Assembly: GCA_009829735.1 (NCBI GenBank)
Contig: CM020619.1
Span: 31,145,751 to 31,209,750, forward strand
DNA length: 64,000 nt
Source of the DNA: Pyropia yezoensis
Lineage: Eukaryota; Rhodophyta; Bangiophyceae; Bangiales; Bangiaceae
Reading direction: 5' to 3'
Shown here piece by piece: positions 20,763 to 30,141 of this stretch. The translations under genes were made by a program, and so were the position numbers. The notes below the pieces were generated by a model. That model did not search any database, was not told where the DNA came from, and saw only the letters and a program-made list of their open reading frames with translations. Numbering within the stretch: position 1 is the first letter of the stretch; each line of letters starts with the position of its first letter.

Positions 20763-22187
20763 CGGGTATCGCGCATCCTGGAGTGCCCGGGTATTAGCCT
20801 CGAGTGCTCCCAGTTCACCTGATGTGATCTGGTGACCCAGGTACTCGACGGTCTGTTGGAAGATGGCGCACTTCTTGAGACGCAGGGTTACCCCGGCGTT
20901 CCGCAACAGGGTGAGTACCTCGTCGACGTGCTGCACGTGGTCATCCATGTAACCCAAGAAGACGATGACGTCGTCGAGGTACACCAGGCAGTTACGCCAC
21001 TTCACTCCCGACAGTATAATATCGATGGCCCGCTGGGAGGTGGCGGGGGCGTTGGACTATCCGAAGGGCATCCTTAGGATCTCGTACACTCCGCTGTGAC
21101 AGACAAACGCTGTCTTGGGGATATCCTCCTCTGCCACTGGCATCTGCCAGTAGCCGGCATTGCAGTCGATAGTGGTAAACACTGTGGCTTCCCCCAGGCT
21201 GTCGATACACACGTCCATCCTTGGTAAAGGGTATGAGTCCTTCTTGGTGACCAAGTTGAGGCGTCGATAATCGATGCAGAACCGGGGGGTTTTATCCTTC
21301 TTCGGTACGATGACGACTGGGGCGCCCCACTCCGACATCGAGGGTCGGATCACCTTAGCGTCGCTCATCATCTTCACTTCCCCGTCAAGGATCTCTCGTT
21401 GCATAGGTCCCGCTCGGTGCGGTTGCAACCGGGCGGGTCGTGCGCCTGGTACCAGGTCTATACGATGTTGGGTTGCCCCGATGGTACCCAGGGCCCCGCC
21501 GTTCCACATGAAGTCATTCTTTCCTAGCATCCGTCGTACCCCTTCGGCTACCAAAGGGGTAAGGTGGTCGAGGTCAGCATCGGCCAGGGCCTTCAAGGCC
21601 TCTTGGTCCTTCGGCGGATTGTCCGCCGGAGCTGGGGGTTGACCAGACTTCCCGATGTCGGGTTCCTCCAGCTCAGTGGTCTCGGTGACCGCCAGTACTT
21701 CAAGTGGTTCCTCTTGACCTTCCTCGTCAGGGGCAAGGATGTCTCCTTCGTAGAGCTCGGCGATCCCGAGGATAGTTCCTTTCGGAAGGGTGACTGCCTT
21801 ACGGCGATATTTCGCCATCACGAGCAGTGACGACCCCCCCGCTGGGAGGTCTGCGATACCATTGGCCATGGTCAACCCATGAAGCTTGTAGGTTCGTAGG
21901 CTGGACTGGACTCTGCAGATGCCTGCGAGGCCGCAGTTAACCGGGAGGACTGTCTCCGATAACGGCTCATAGCGAGTCCGCTTAGCCAGCCGGAATGTCT
22001 TCGGCTCTACGCTTCCGTACACCTCAGCCACGTTAACGTGGCTCCCTTGTAGCTTCAGGTCCCTGACGATAGCTGTCTGTACTCGCTTCGTCCCGTCGGC
22101 CTCTTGTAGCTCAACGGTCCTCCGGCCCGGCCGTATTGCATACACGTGAACGTTGATGAAGGTGCACCCCTGTATGGCCGATTTATG

Positions 22188-22794
22188 AAGAATGATGAGA
22201 TTCATAAGGGGGTTCACAGCAGGTCACAGCAGCATTCCACCGAAGTACCAATGTTTTCCCCCCTTCCCATTGGCTGCCGCTGAATCGCAGCAGCAGGTAT
22301 CGCATACGTCTCATCCGATTCGGCGCTCCTCGTCTGACCCCTTTCCGATCGACTTTCCAGGGCTGTGCTCGAGTGACGGATCCCCCCCACAACCGGAAAT
22401 TAACTGGCACAGTGCTCCGTAGTGGCCTCCTGTGAGCACGTCACGACAGCCCGTACTTGCTGCGAACCCGTCCGTGCAACTGCAGACTACTTTGTACTGG
22501 CCAATCAGCGCCCTAGAATCGGCCTCATTTCGCGGCACCTGGCCTCGGACCGATGCTGTGAGCCCCGGACAGCAGTCCTCTGCAAGACTGGGCCGGTCTG
22601 TGCAGACGGGAGACTTTTCGGCCGGTCTCACATCAAGGCATCACACGGATGCGACACGGATTTGCGGTGTTGGATGTGGTTCGGCCAAGGCCGCGGGCCC
22701 CGCCGGAGAACTTTTGTGGCCCAGAATGCGTGCGCACTTGGCGACTGTTCTGGGAGATCCTGCTGTGAACCCCCTTACGAAACTGATCATTCTT
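22188..22794. mobile_element. MITE inserted in Gypsy element B
   Basis: The terminal inverted repeats are 36 bp with 33 matches (22188-22223 and 22759-22794) and share TAAGGGGGTTCACAGCAGG. Similarity continues outward on both sides to a GGCCG block, so the true ends may be near 22164 and 22820. The interior has no transposase. The insertion lies between the protease and reverse transcriptase of element B, so it is younger than B. Confidence 0.75.
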
Positions 22795-23028
22795 TGGAAA
22801 GCGGCCATGTGCAGGGCACGGATAGGGTCTTACATACCAGGAATTCGACTTCCGTGGTGAGTTCCCCGATGGTGACCCGCAGCGACATCGCTGCGGTCGT
22901 ACAAATGAGACGACCATTCGCGTCCTGGATCGTGGGTCCCCGGGTCACTCTGACTCGCAGGAGCCACTTGGCCGGGAGGGTATCCTTCCGGATAAGGTTC
23001 GGCCCCGCCCCTGTATCTAGTACAGGGT

Positions 23029-23033
23029 AATAC
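23029..23033. repeat. Target-site duplication AATAC, left of element A
   Basis: AATAC precedes the left LTR and is repeated exactly at 32688-32692 after the right LTR. This defines the insertion of element A. Confidence 0.9.
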
Positions 23034-23606
23034 TGTGGTATAAAACTCGATCCTCTCAGACACGTGTCAATATCCCTCGGGGGAAAGGGACAGGTAACAC
23101 AGAAATGGGAACTACGAGAATGGTATGCCTGTTGCCTCCCGTGCCTGCTCGCAGAGCAAACAGATACGCACGGTAGTGCACACGGGGAAGAGGAAAGCAA
23201 ACGCGCAGTTGTCTTTTTCCTGAGGGCGCGGGCCAAGGGCGCCTCGCTGTCCCTCTTAACGTGCATCTGGGGGAGCCTCGGCACGTTGGCCAGGTAGCCC
23301 CCCCCCATAACCCCGAGTGGCCCCGACCCGAGTCTAACCTCGTCAGGTCGGGGGCCACTATCACTACTAATTCTATTCCCACTCACTAATCTCACACTCG
23401 AATTCTCTCAAATCAAGTCCCTCACAAGTATGCAAAAACCCATCAGCAATCCCTCTCTCACGTGTGGATAGCGTAGTCCACCGCATCCCAGTGCCGGGCA
23501 CGGGCCACGGCCGCCAACCATCACCACACGGCGGGCGTGTTCTGGCACCTGGTGCCCTCTGGTTGTAGTCCCGGGTCGGCGCCAAGTCGGGGCCAGGGAT
23601 GCTACA
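23034..23606 (-). repeat. 3' LTR of element A
   Basis: 573 bp, beginning TGTGG and ending GCTACA on the plus strand. It carries TATAAAA at 23039-23045 in plus-strand orientation, which points toward the antisense ORF. Confidence 0.93.
23039..23045 (+). promoter_or_regulatory. TATAAAA in the LTR, plus orientation
   Basis: A canonical TATA box oriented against gag-pol, about 750 bases upstream of the antisense ORF start at 23791. The same sequence occurs in the other LTR, where it would read outward from the element. Whether it is used is an inference. Confidence 0.35.
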
Positions 23607-23620
23607 TAGCTCCCTCCCTA
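23607..23620 (-). other. Polypurine tract of element A
   Basis: The minus strand reads TAGGGAGGGAGCTA immediately before the 3' LTR. This is the expected place and composition for the plus-strand primer of reverse transcription. Confidence 0.7.
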
Positions 23621-23790
23621 GTCCGGCACGTCCTCGGGCCGAACCAGGTGCCACCGTGCACAGCCTCGAGCACGTCCACACCGGTGCCGAGGTCGAGCGT
23701 CTTCACCGTGGTCACGATCACCTGCTCCGGTTCTCTGCCCCCCTTCTCTCCTTCACGTTGGCCCTCTCGTTCCCCCGGAGTCTGGACGTC

Positions 23791-25908
23791 ATGTCCAGTT
23801 CCGAGATCCAAGCTGGGCCCGTGGTTCCGGCGGCGAGTGTTGCGGAGGAGAACTCGGGTAGTCGCGCCCCTCTCCTGCCTCCGGTTCCTCGGGTGTCGAT
23901 GTCGGCGCCGGTCGCCACGGCGGGGACGGATCGGGTTCCCCCGGCTTCTGTGATGCACCCGGTCGAGACCCCCCCGGTGGGTCTCCCGGAGATGCTTCTT
24001 GGGCAGGACCCTCTGGCGGCCCGGCGTTACTCCACGGTGGTCGGCAACGCCGGCGCGGCCCAGTGCCAGCAGGATTGCTTGGACCTCTGGCGCAAGGAAC
24101 TCCAGCGCGGGGTCCTGACCGAGATGGATAAGGCTCGTCTTCACACGGCGGACCAGATGCGCCTGGCACAAGACCGCTCCCAGAGCTTCTCGGGTTCCTC
24201 TTGGGTTGCTCGTCTGGAGGATCTCCCCTTCGCGCTGGTGCTGGATCTACCCTTGACCGAGCGTCGCGTGTCCGCGTCCGTTCTCCGGTGGCCGGAGGAG
24301 GAAGAGTACGTCCACCGGGCGCTCAAGGTCTGGGACGAGGCGCTCAAGGGGTCGGGGAGCCTGAACTGCGACCCCCGTCCGAGCATGGTCGCTCTGGAGC
24401 CGCCTTTCCTGACCCGGAAGTACTCCAAGTTGTCACCGGCACGGGAGCAAGGCGAGCGACGCGGCCGCCAGCGTGACTTCCTCGTGAGCTGCAACCATCA
24501 GGAGTTCTGGAAGCTGGATAAGGCTAACCGGGCGGCGTACTACCCCAAGGTCATCCCGCAGCAGCAGGAAGTCGAGATCCCGGTCGGGTTTGCTCCTTCC
24601 AGCATCCCCTTCACCTGGTACTTCTTGGACGCCTTGACTCAGGCGTCGATCAAGGGCTTCTTCCACTCGATCCCGTACATGATGTACACGTCCGAGATGA
24701 CAGTCTTGGCGGCCAACCACTGGCTTCACGAGGTCTTGGTGTCCAACCGGCTTTGGTTTCTCCCTGACCTCCTGATGGTCTGGATTGTCGACAAGTTGAC
24801 CGTCGACTTCCTGTGCAGCCAGGACGAAGAGTACAAGGGGCTCTTCCAGGCGATGATTGACTTCCGGCGTCTGGTGCCGGTGCATGACCGGAACTTCTTG
24901 AACGCGATTGCCGACCAGAACCGCCCGCGTCGAGATGGCTTCGGATGGGCGCAGGTGGTCTACCAGTCTTCTCCGGCCAAGGTGCAGCTGGCGACGCCGC
25001 TTCCGGCGTGGCCGCAGCTAGGTAGCTTTCCTGCCCCGGCCGCCCTTGATCTTCTGCCAGTTGGGCCGCCGGTGCAGGAGTCGGGATGGGCCGCGGCGGT
25101 CGGTCAGGCGTCTGCGGCGGCTCCGCTTCCTCCTGTGGCACCTGTCGCCCCGGTGGCCTCGCCTGAACCGTCGCCGGCGCGTTCACGCCCTGTTCCGGCT
25201 GTGCCGGTACTTCAAGCTCCTCCGGCACCGCGCCTGTCTGCGGCGAGTCTGGGGGTGACCGTGCGGTCGCCTACCACTCCAGCCGCTCCGCCTCGGACGC
25301 CTTCTTCCAACGCCGGTGGCGCTGTGCCTCCGCTGGAGTTGGGTACTCCGGTTTCTGGGGCCGTTGTGGACCGTCCGGTGGTGTCATCCTCGGGGCGGTT
25401 CGAGATTCCGGCGCCGACTCTGCGCCTTACCCGCTTCCGGGTGCCTGACTGGTACCTGATCCAAGGTGGTCCGACATGCGACCAGTACGACGTCGGTATG
25501 ATTGAAGACCAGCTGGGTCGTCTTCCGGTGCAGGTTGAAGGCGTTGGGTCCTCCCTGGTGCTGGGTACTTACGCCAGCGTCTTGAACAACGTGGTCGACC
25601 GGGTGTTTGCTTGCGCGGACAGCGGCCAGATGTCGAACAGCCCGGTGGTTGGCGAACTTCTGGCGACCTTGACGCGGCATGGCTTGGCCCAGCAGTGGTC
25701 AAAAACCTTCACTGGCTTCCAGGGGCGCCGACGGGCATATCTGGATGAGCGGGAGCCCCCGGCAACTACCGGTACTACTCCGATGGCGTCATACCGGGAT
25801 GCACCGCGTCCACCGCACTACGTCATCCCGTCTTCCTCCGGTTCCCGTCGTGCCGCGGAGGCAGCGCTGGAGGACACTCCCGCGGCTCAGCGTCCGCGCC
25901 GGGAGTAG
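23791..25908 (+). CDS. Antisense accessory ORF of element A, function unknown
   Basis: About 705 residues from ATG at 23791, on the strand opposite gag-pol and between pol and the 3' LTR. The N-terminal part is followed by a globular-looking region (FALVLDLPLTERRVSASVL, FTWYFLDALTQASIKGFF, WFLPDLLMVWIVDKLTVDFL). A Pro/Ala-rich linker comes next at about residues 420-540, then a second folded-looking region (YDVGMIEDQLGRLPVQVEG, LGTYASVLNNVVDRVF). The end is basic (RRAAEAALEDTPAAQRPRRE). I recognise no domain; it is not a polymerase, protease, integrase or envelope. Antisense ORFs in this position are known in some plant Tat/Ogre-type Gypsy elements. It could be an element accessory gene or a captured host gene. 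The frame stays open further upstream into the LTR, but the ATG at 23791 begins the plausible protein. Confidence 0.65.
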   Translation: MSSSEIQAGPVVPAASVAEENSGSRAPLLPPVPRVSMSAPVATAGTDRVPPASVMHPVETPPVGLPEMLLGQDPLAARRYSTVVGNAGAAQCQQDCLDLWRKELQRGVLTEMDKARLHTADQMRLAQDRSQSFSGSSWVARLEDLPFALVLDLPLTERRVSASVLRWPEEEEYVHRALKVWDEALKGSGSLNCDPRPSMVALEPPFLTRKYSKLSPAREQGERRGRQRDFLVSCNHQEFWKLDKANRAAYYPKVIPQQQEVEIPVGFAPSSIPFTWYFLDALTQASIKGFFHSIPYMMYTSEMTVLAANHWLHEVLVSNRLWFLPDLLMVWIVDKLTVDFLCSQDEEYKGLFQAMIDFRRLVPVHDRNFLNAIADQNRPRRDGFGWAQVVYQSSPAKVQLATPLPAWPQLGSFPAPAALDLLPVGPPVQESGWAAAVGQASAAAPLPPVAPVAPVASPEPSPARSRPVPAVPVLQAPPAPRLSAASLGVTVRSPTTPAAPPRTPSSNAGGAVPPLELGTPVSGAVVDRPVVSSSGRFEIPAPTLRLTRFRVPDWYLIQGGPTCDQYDVGMIEDQLGRLPVQVEGVGSSLVLGTYASVLNNVVDRVFACADSGQMSNSPVVGELLATLTRHGLAQQWSKTFTGFQGRRRAYLDEREPPATTGTTPMASYRDAPRPPHYVIPSSSGSRRAAEAALEDTPAAQRPRRE

Positions 25909-26053
25909 TAGTTAGAGGCAAGGAGGGTGAGGGTCTTGGGAGAAGCGAGGAGGGAAGAGGCGGAGAGAAGGGTTGCCCGAGCGGGTGCTTGTTTTCCTTG
26001 ATTGTTCCATGCTTGTATTGCGTGTTCTCCTTGATATACCCGTTCCCTTCTTC

Positions 26054-29000
26054 TCAATCCTCTTGTTCCGCATCCGTTGCGGATGAACTCGGCTCGTCCC
26101 GAGGGTCTTGGTTGGCCCCATCCTCTTGGTCCTCCTCCGAGTCCGACTCCAGAATCTTGCCGGCTCTGGCCACTGGAGTGCCCTCTATCCCGTTCCGTCG
26201 CGTGTAGGCACAGATATCCGCGATGGGTAGCCGGTTTGAGGGTTCCCAGGTATCATCTGCCGGGTTAAAACCGAACCAGCGTACTCGCAGGTACAGGCGT
26301 CCGTCTCTCCAGGCATGGTCCACAAACTTGACGTAGACATATTCCCGACCTTCTTCTTGGGATAGCCAGGGTACTGCGGCCCGCTTGCGCCGGGTCAAGT
26401 CCCGTTGGCTTGGCGGTGGAGCTCGGGTGACATGGTCGCTGCTCACGCGGTACGGGGAGCCATCCACGTCTAGAAGAAAGGTCCAACCGTCCGTATTCAG
26501 GATCTCATAAAGTCCATCCGTCTTCGAGTCCAGCTTCCCCCGGGTCTTGCTATGGTTGTCCACAAAAACCCAGTCGCCACCACCCAGTTCCTTGTTCTTT
26601 TCCCGAACGCCCTTGTCATAGCCTCGCTTGTATCGCTCCTGGGTCTTCGAGATTGACTCCTTGACTCTTGGGAGCAGGAGCTTCAGTTGTTCCAGGAACT
26701 CATCCTTTGCCTTGGGACCTGACTTCAGTGCAGGCTGGAGACCGTCTGGTATTCTTTCCAGGGAGAAGTTGGTCAGCCGCCTTGGGGTGACAAAGTCGAG
26801 TGGAGCGACCCCCGTTGTCCGGTGAACTCGGGAGTTGTAGGCTAGAGTGAGGACAGCCAGGAGCTCGTCCCAGTCTTCTTGGTGCTCCTCCACGTAGTGC
26901 CGTAGCATGTCTACTAGGGTCCGGTTGAATCGTTCCACCTGGCCGTTCGTTTGAGGGTGGTACGTCGTAGTGTACAAGTTCTTGATGCCCATCAGGTCAC
27001 AGACTCCTTGGAAGAACAGGGATGCAAACTGGGGACCGTTGTCGGTCAAGACGGAGTCTGGAGGGCCGTAGGCAGCTATCCAGTACTCGCAGAAGGCTGA
27101 CGTGACATCCAGAGCCGTGATGGTCCTCAGCGGGATTGCTCGAGTAAACTTGGAGAACCAGTCACATATGATGAGCAGGTATATGTTGCCACTGGATGTT
27201 TCAGGTAGGGGCCCCAGGATGTCCATGCTTAAGCTTGCAAAGGGCTCCGCCGCAGGGAATAGGCGTAGCTTAGAAGTCTTCTTCCTCTGGGACAACCGGT
27301 TCCTTGCACACGAAACACAAGCCTCCAGGTACTTATGGACGTCACTGGCCATGGTTTCCCAGTAATAGTGTCGTCTCATGGAAGCATACATCCGATTGAT
27401 ACCAGGATGTCCGGCCTGGGGAGACGAGTGCTCCAGGCGTAGGATGTCAGCTCGTAGGCCCCGGGGTACGTAGACTTGAGTGGCCCCATCGAAGTGTGAC
27501 ACCCGTACTAGGAGTCCGTCCGTAGACTCGGAGAAACGACTGTTCCGGTTCAGGTCCATTTGGTGGCGAAGCTCCAAGCATTGAGGATCCGTCAGTTGTG
27601 CCTCCAGCATCCGGTGAATGGTCACCGGTTGATGAGCTTCAGGTGTCTCATACAGGGGAGCGTGCCAGCCACGTCCGACATTCGGGAGGATGAAGCAAGG
27701 TATTTCCTCCGGGATAGGACCGGTATCGGCTGCAGGAGTCTCCAGCCGGGACATGGTGTCGGCGCAGTGGTGCTCCCTCCCTGCTCTGGTGCACACCTTG
27801 TACTTGAACTCCGAAAGGCGTAGGCGCCACCGGGCTACCCTTCCTTGACTGCTGTCCATACATAGCAGCCACCTTAGGCTGGCGTGGTCCGTCCGGATGA
27901 GGAACTCTTGTCCTTCAAGATATGGCCGTAACAGGAAGCAAGCCCAGACGACTGCCAAGCACTCGCGCTCGGTCGTGGAATAGTTCTTCTCAGCTGGAGT
28001 CAAGACGCGACTGTAGTAGCCTATCGGGAGAAAGTGCCCATCAGGTTGCTGCTGGAGTAGTGAGCACCCCACCTGGACGCCACAGGCATCCGTCTCCAGA
28101 ACAAACTGGCCCTCCCGCTTGGGTAACCCCAGTATTGGAGTGGTGGTCAGGCGCTTCTTGAGCTCTTCGAAGGCCGCGGTCTGCTTCTCGTCGAACACCG
28201 GGAGTTGTGCGGGAAGCTCCTTGCTGGTCAGCTTGGTCAGTGGCCGGGCAATCAGAGCATAGTCCCGTACGAACCGGCGATAGACGTTGCACATACCCAG
28301 GAAGCTCTTGAGTTCCGTCTGGGTTTTGGGTTGCCGTGCATGCCGGAGGGCCTTGATGTTCTTCTCATTGACTCGGAGCTCCCCCGGACTCAGCACATGC
28401 CCCAGATACTCCACCTCAGTCTCAAACAGGTGGCACTTCTCGGCCTTGAGTGTAACTCCAGCCTTGGACAGGAGGGCCAGGACCTCCCGAAGGTGCTCCA
28501 GGTGTTCCGCTGGGGTCTTGGAGAAAACGATAATGTCATCCAGGTAGACCAAACATGTTCTCCACCTTAGCCCGGACAGGATGATGTCGATGGCTCTTTG
28601 GAAGGTCGCCGGAGCATTGGTGAGACCAAAAGGAAGACGCTTGCACCGGAATAGTCCCAGGTGGCACGTGAAGGTGGTCTTGTCCTTGTCCTCGTCAGCC
28701 AGAGGGATCTGCCAGTAACCGGCATTACAATCCAGCGTCGAGAAGAGGGTGGCATCACCAAGAAAGTCGAGGCAATCATCCATCCGGGATATCAAGTATA
28801 CGTCCTTGACTGTCATCTCGTTCAGGCGCCGGTAGTCAACGCAGAAACGGAAGTGACCGCCGGTTTTCGGGACGACTACCACCGGGAAAGCCCACTCGCC
28901 ATCAGACGGCTCGATAACATCCATCTTGAGCATCTTGTTAACCTGCTTCTCAATCTCATCCCGGCGATGAGGTCCGGCCCGATATGGTTGCATGTGCACT

Positions 29001-30013
29001 GGCTTAGCTTCCGGCTTGAGTTGAATCCGGTGTAGAGTGGCTTCCATCTTGCCCAGCTCTCCCGACCACAGGTGCCGATATTCCTGGAGAAGCTTCTCCA
29101 GTGCCTCCTTCAAGTCGGGAGGGACATTTTCTTGCTTGACCTTCGGCATCCCGGGTGGTGCTTGTTCGGGTTTCGGAGTAGCGCTGCCAGCCTGCTCTTG
29201 CTTCGGAGGTACGTCTAAGGCCGTCAAGTTGGATGCCAGTTCTTGTTGCAGGTTCAGGAGGTCTTCCTTGCTCATAGCACGGGCGGATCCCCGGTAAGGC
29301 TCTGCTGTACCAACTCGGGTGCCCTTGGCGAGGGTTATTGGCTTCCGGCTCACGTTGACGATTAGCACCGAGAACGGGGTGTGCCTTTTTACCTTCTTGT
29401 GATGTCCGTGGGCCAAGTATAACCGGTGTTTCGCCAGGAATTCCTTACGTCCGTAGATCAGGCATTGACCTGCAATCCGGGTCGTTACTTGAACCTTGGT
29501 CTCCGAGCGAGGAGGTAGGAGCACCGGTTTGAAGAGAGTCAAAGTAGAGGGTGGGATGCGTTCCCTCTTGCTCTTGGCTACACGAACCTTGGCGTCCAGA
29601 TGCTCCAATACCGGTGACACAAACCCATGGTTGAACTGGACCTTCCCTTCTCCGGGTAGGATGCTCTTGACATGCTGCTTCTGGAAGTCCCAGCCTAGGA
29701 TGAGGGGGACTGACAGGGTCTTGACTACTAGAAAGGGAAAAAGCATTGGTTCATTGTTGACATAGATGGCGACAGGAAGACGGCCAAGCGGTCGTAGGGT
29801 TTGTCCCGAAGCGTCGACGATATGGGTCCGGGTAGGCGCTCTCCAGGCATGTCGACGCCAGCCCGGAGGTAACAGGTTCTCAGTGATGACGCTTGGTCCG
29901 GCTCCCGTGTCAACCACCGGCGTAACAGCTTGGGGGAGACTATCCCCCACACGCATACGAGCATTAATCTTGAGGTTTTCTTTACGCAGGACGAGCAATG
30001 TCCCCTTGAACAA
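26054..30013 (-). CDS. Pol of element A (PR-RT-RH-IN-chromodomain)
   Basis: 1319 residues in one frame. The order is aspartic protease (VDTGAGPSVI), reverse transcriptase (FCVDYRRLNE, YLDDIIVF), RNase H (LETDACGVQVG), integrase zinc-binding region (HSSPQAGHPGINRMY with CVSCARNR), integrase core (DILGPLPETSSG, LTDNGPQFASL) and a C-terminal chromodomain (YLRVRWFGFNPADDTWEPS). It lies about 130 bases downstream of gag in a separate frame, so it needs its own initiation, frameshifting or reinitiation, as the family is known to use. It looks whole. Confidence 0.93.
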   Translation of the reverse strand: MFKGTLLVLRKENLKINARMRVGDSLPQAVTPVVDTGAGPSVITENLLPPGWRRHAWRAPTRTHIVDASGQTLRPLGRLPVAIYVNNEPMLFPFLVVKTLSVPLILGWDFQKQHVKSILPGEGKVQFNHGFVSPVLEHLDAKVRVAKSKRERIPPSTLTLFKPVLLPPRSETKVQVTTRIAGQCLIYGRKEFLAKHRLYLAHGHHKKVKRHTPFSVLIVNVSRKPITLAKGTRVGTAEPYRGSARAMSKEDLLNLQQELASNLTALDVPPKQEQAGSATPKPEQAPPGMPKVKQENVPPDLKEALEKLLQEYRHLWSGELGKMEATLHRIQLKPEAKPVHMQPYRAGPHRRDEIEKQVNKMLKMDVIEPSDGEWAFPVVVVPKTGGHFRFCVDYRRLNEMTVKDVYLISRMDDCLDFLGDATLFSTLDCNAGYWQIPLADEDKDKTTFTCHLGLFRCKRLPFGLTNAPATFQRAIDIILSGLRWRTCLVYLDDIIVFSKTPAEHLEHLREVLALLSKAGVTLKAEKCHLFETEVEYLGHVLSPGELRVNEKNIKALRHARQPKTQTELKSFLGMCNVYRRFVRDYALIARPLTKLTSKELPAQLPVFDEKQTAAFEELKKRLTTTPILGLPKREGQFVLETDACGVQVGCSLLQQQPDGHFLPIGYYSRVLTPAEKNYSTTERECLAVVWACFLLRPYLEGQEFLIRTDHASLRWLLCMDSSQGRVARWRLRLSEFKYKVCTRAGREHHCADTMSRLETPAADTGPIPEEIPCFILPNVGRGWHAPLYETPEAHQPVTIHRMLEAQLTDPQCLELRHQMDLNRNSRFSESTDGLLVRVSHFDGATQVYVPRGLRADILRLEHSSPQAGHPGINRMYASMRRHYYWETMASDVHKYLEACVSCARNRLSQRKKTSKLRLFPAAEPFASLSMDILGPLPETSSGNIYLLIICDWFSKFTRAIPLRTITALDVTSAFCEYWIAAYGPPDSVLTDNGPQFASLFFQGVCDLMGIKNLYTTTYHPQTNGQVERFNRTLVDMLRHYVEEHQEDWDELLAVLTLAYNSRVHRTTGVAPLDFVTPRRLTNFSLERIPDGLQPALKSGPKAKDEFLEQLKLLLPRVKESISKTQERYKRGYDKGVREKNKELGGGDWVFVDNHSKTRGKLDSKTDGLYEILNTDGWTFLLDVDGSPYRVSSDHVTRAPPPSQRDLTRRKRAAVPWLSQEEGREYVYVKFVDHAWRDGRLYLRVRWFGFNPADDTWEPSNRLPIADICAYTRRNGIEGTPVARAGKILESDSEEDQEDGANQDPRDEPSSSATDAEQED

Positions 30014-30141
30014 ACAGGGTGTCCAGGCGGCTACCGGTTGAGCGGGTAACTGCCGTCCTTTCTCCCAGCACGCAAGGGGAGAACAGGTAGAAGTACCCTG
30101 CCGTCGGAGATTCGGGAAGACACTTGGGGAGAGCGCCTGCC

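Larger units (their letters stand above)
20763..23033 (-). mobile_element. Gypsy element B, 3' fragment (RT, protease), interrupted
   Basis: The remains of a Ty3/Gypsy retroelement on the minus strand. A reverse transcriptase (CIDYRRLN, YLDDVIVF) occupies about 20763-22150 and an aspartic protease (LDTGAGPN) lies at about 22846-23033. A DNA MITE is inserted between protease and reverse transcriptase. Element A is inserted into the protease end at 23034. RNase H, integrase and the 3' LTR are not present here. It is a broken fossil, older than element A. Confidence 0.85.
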
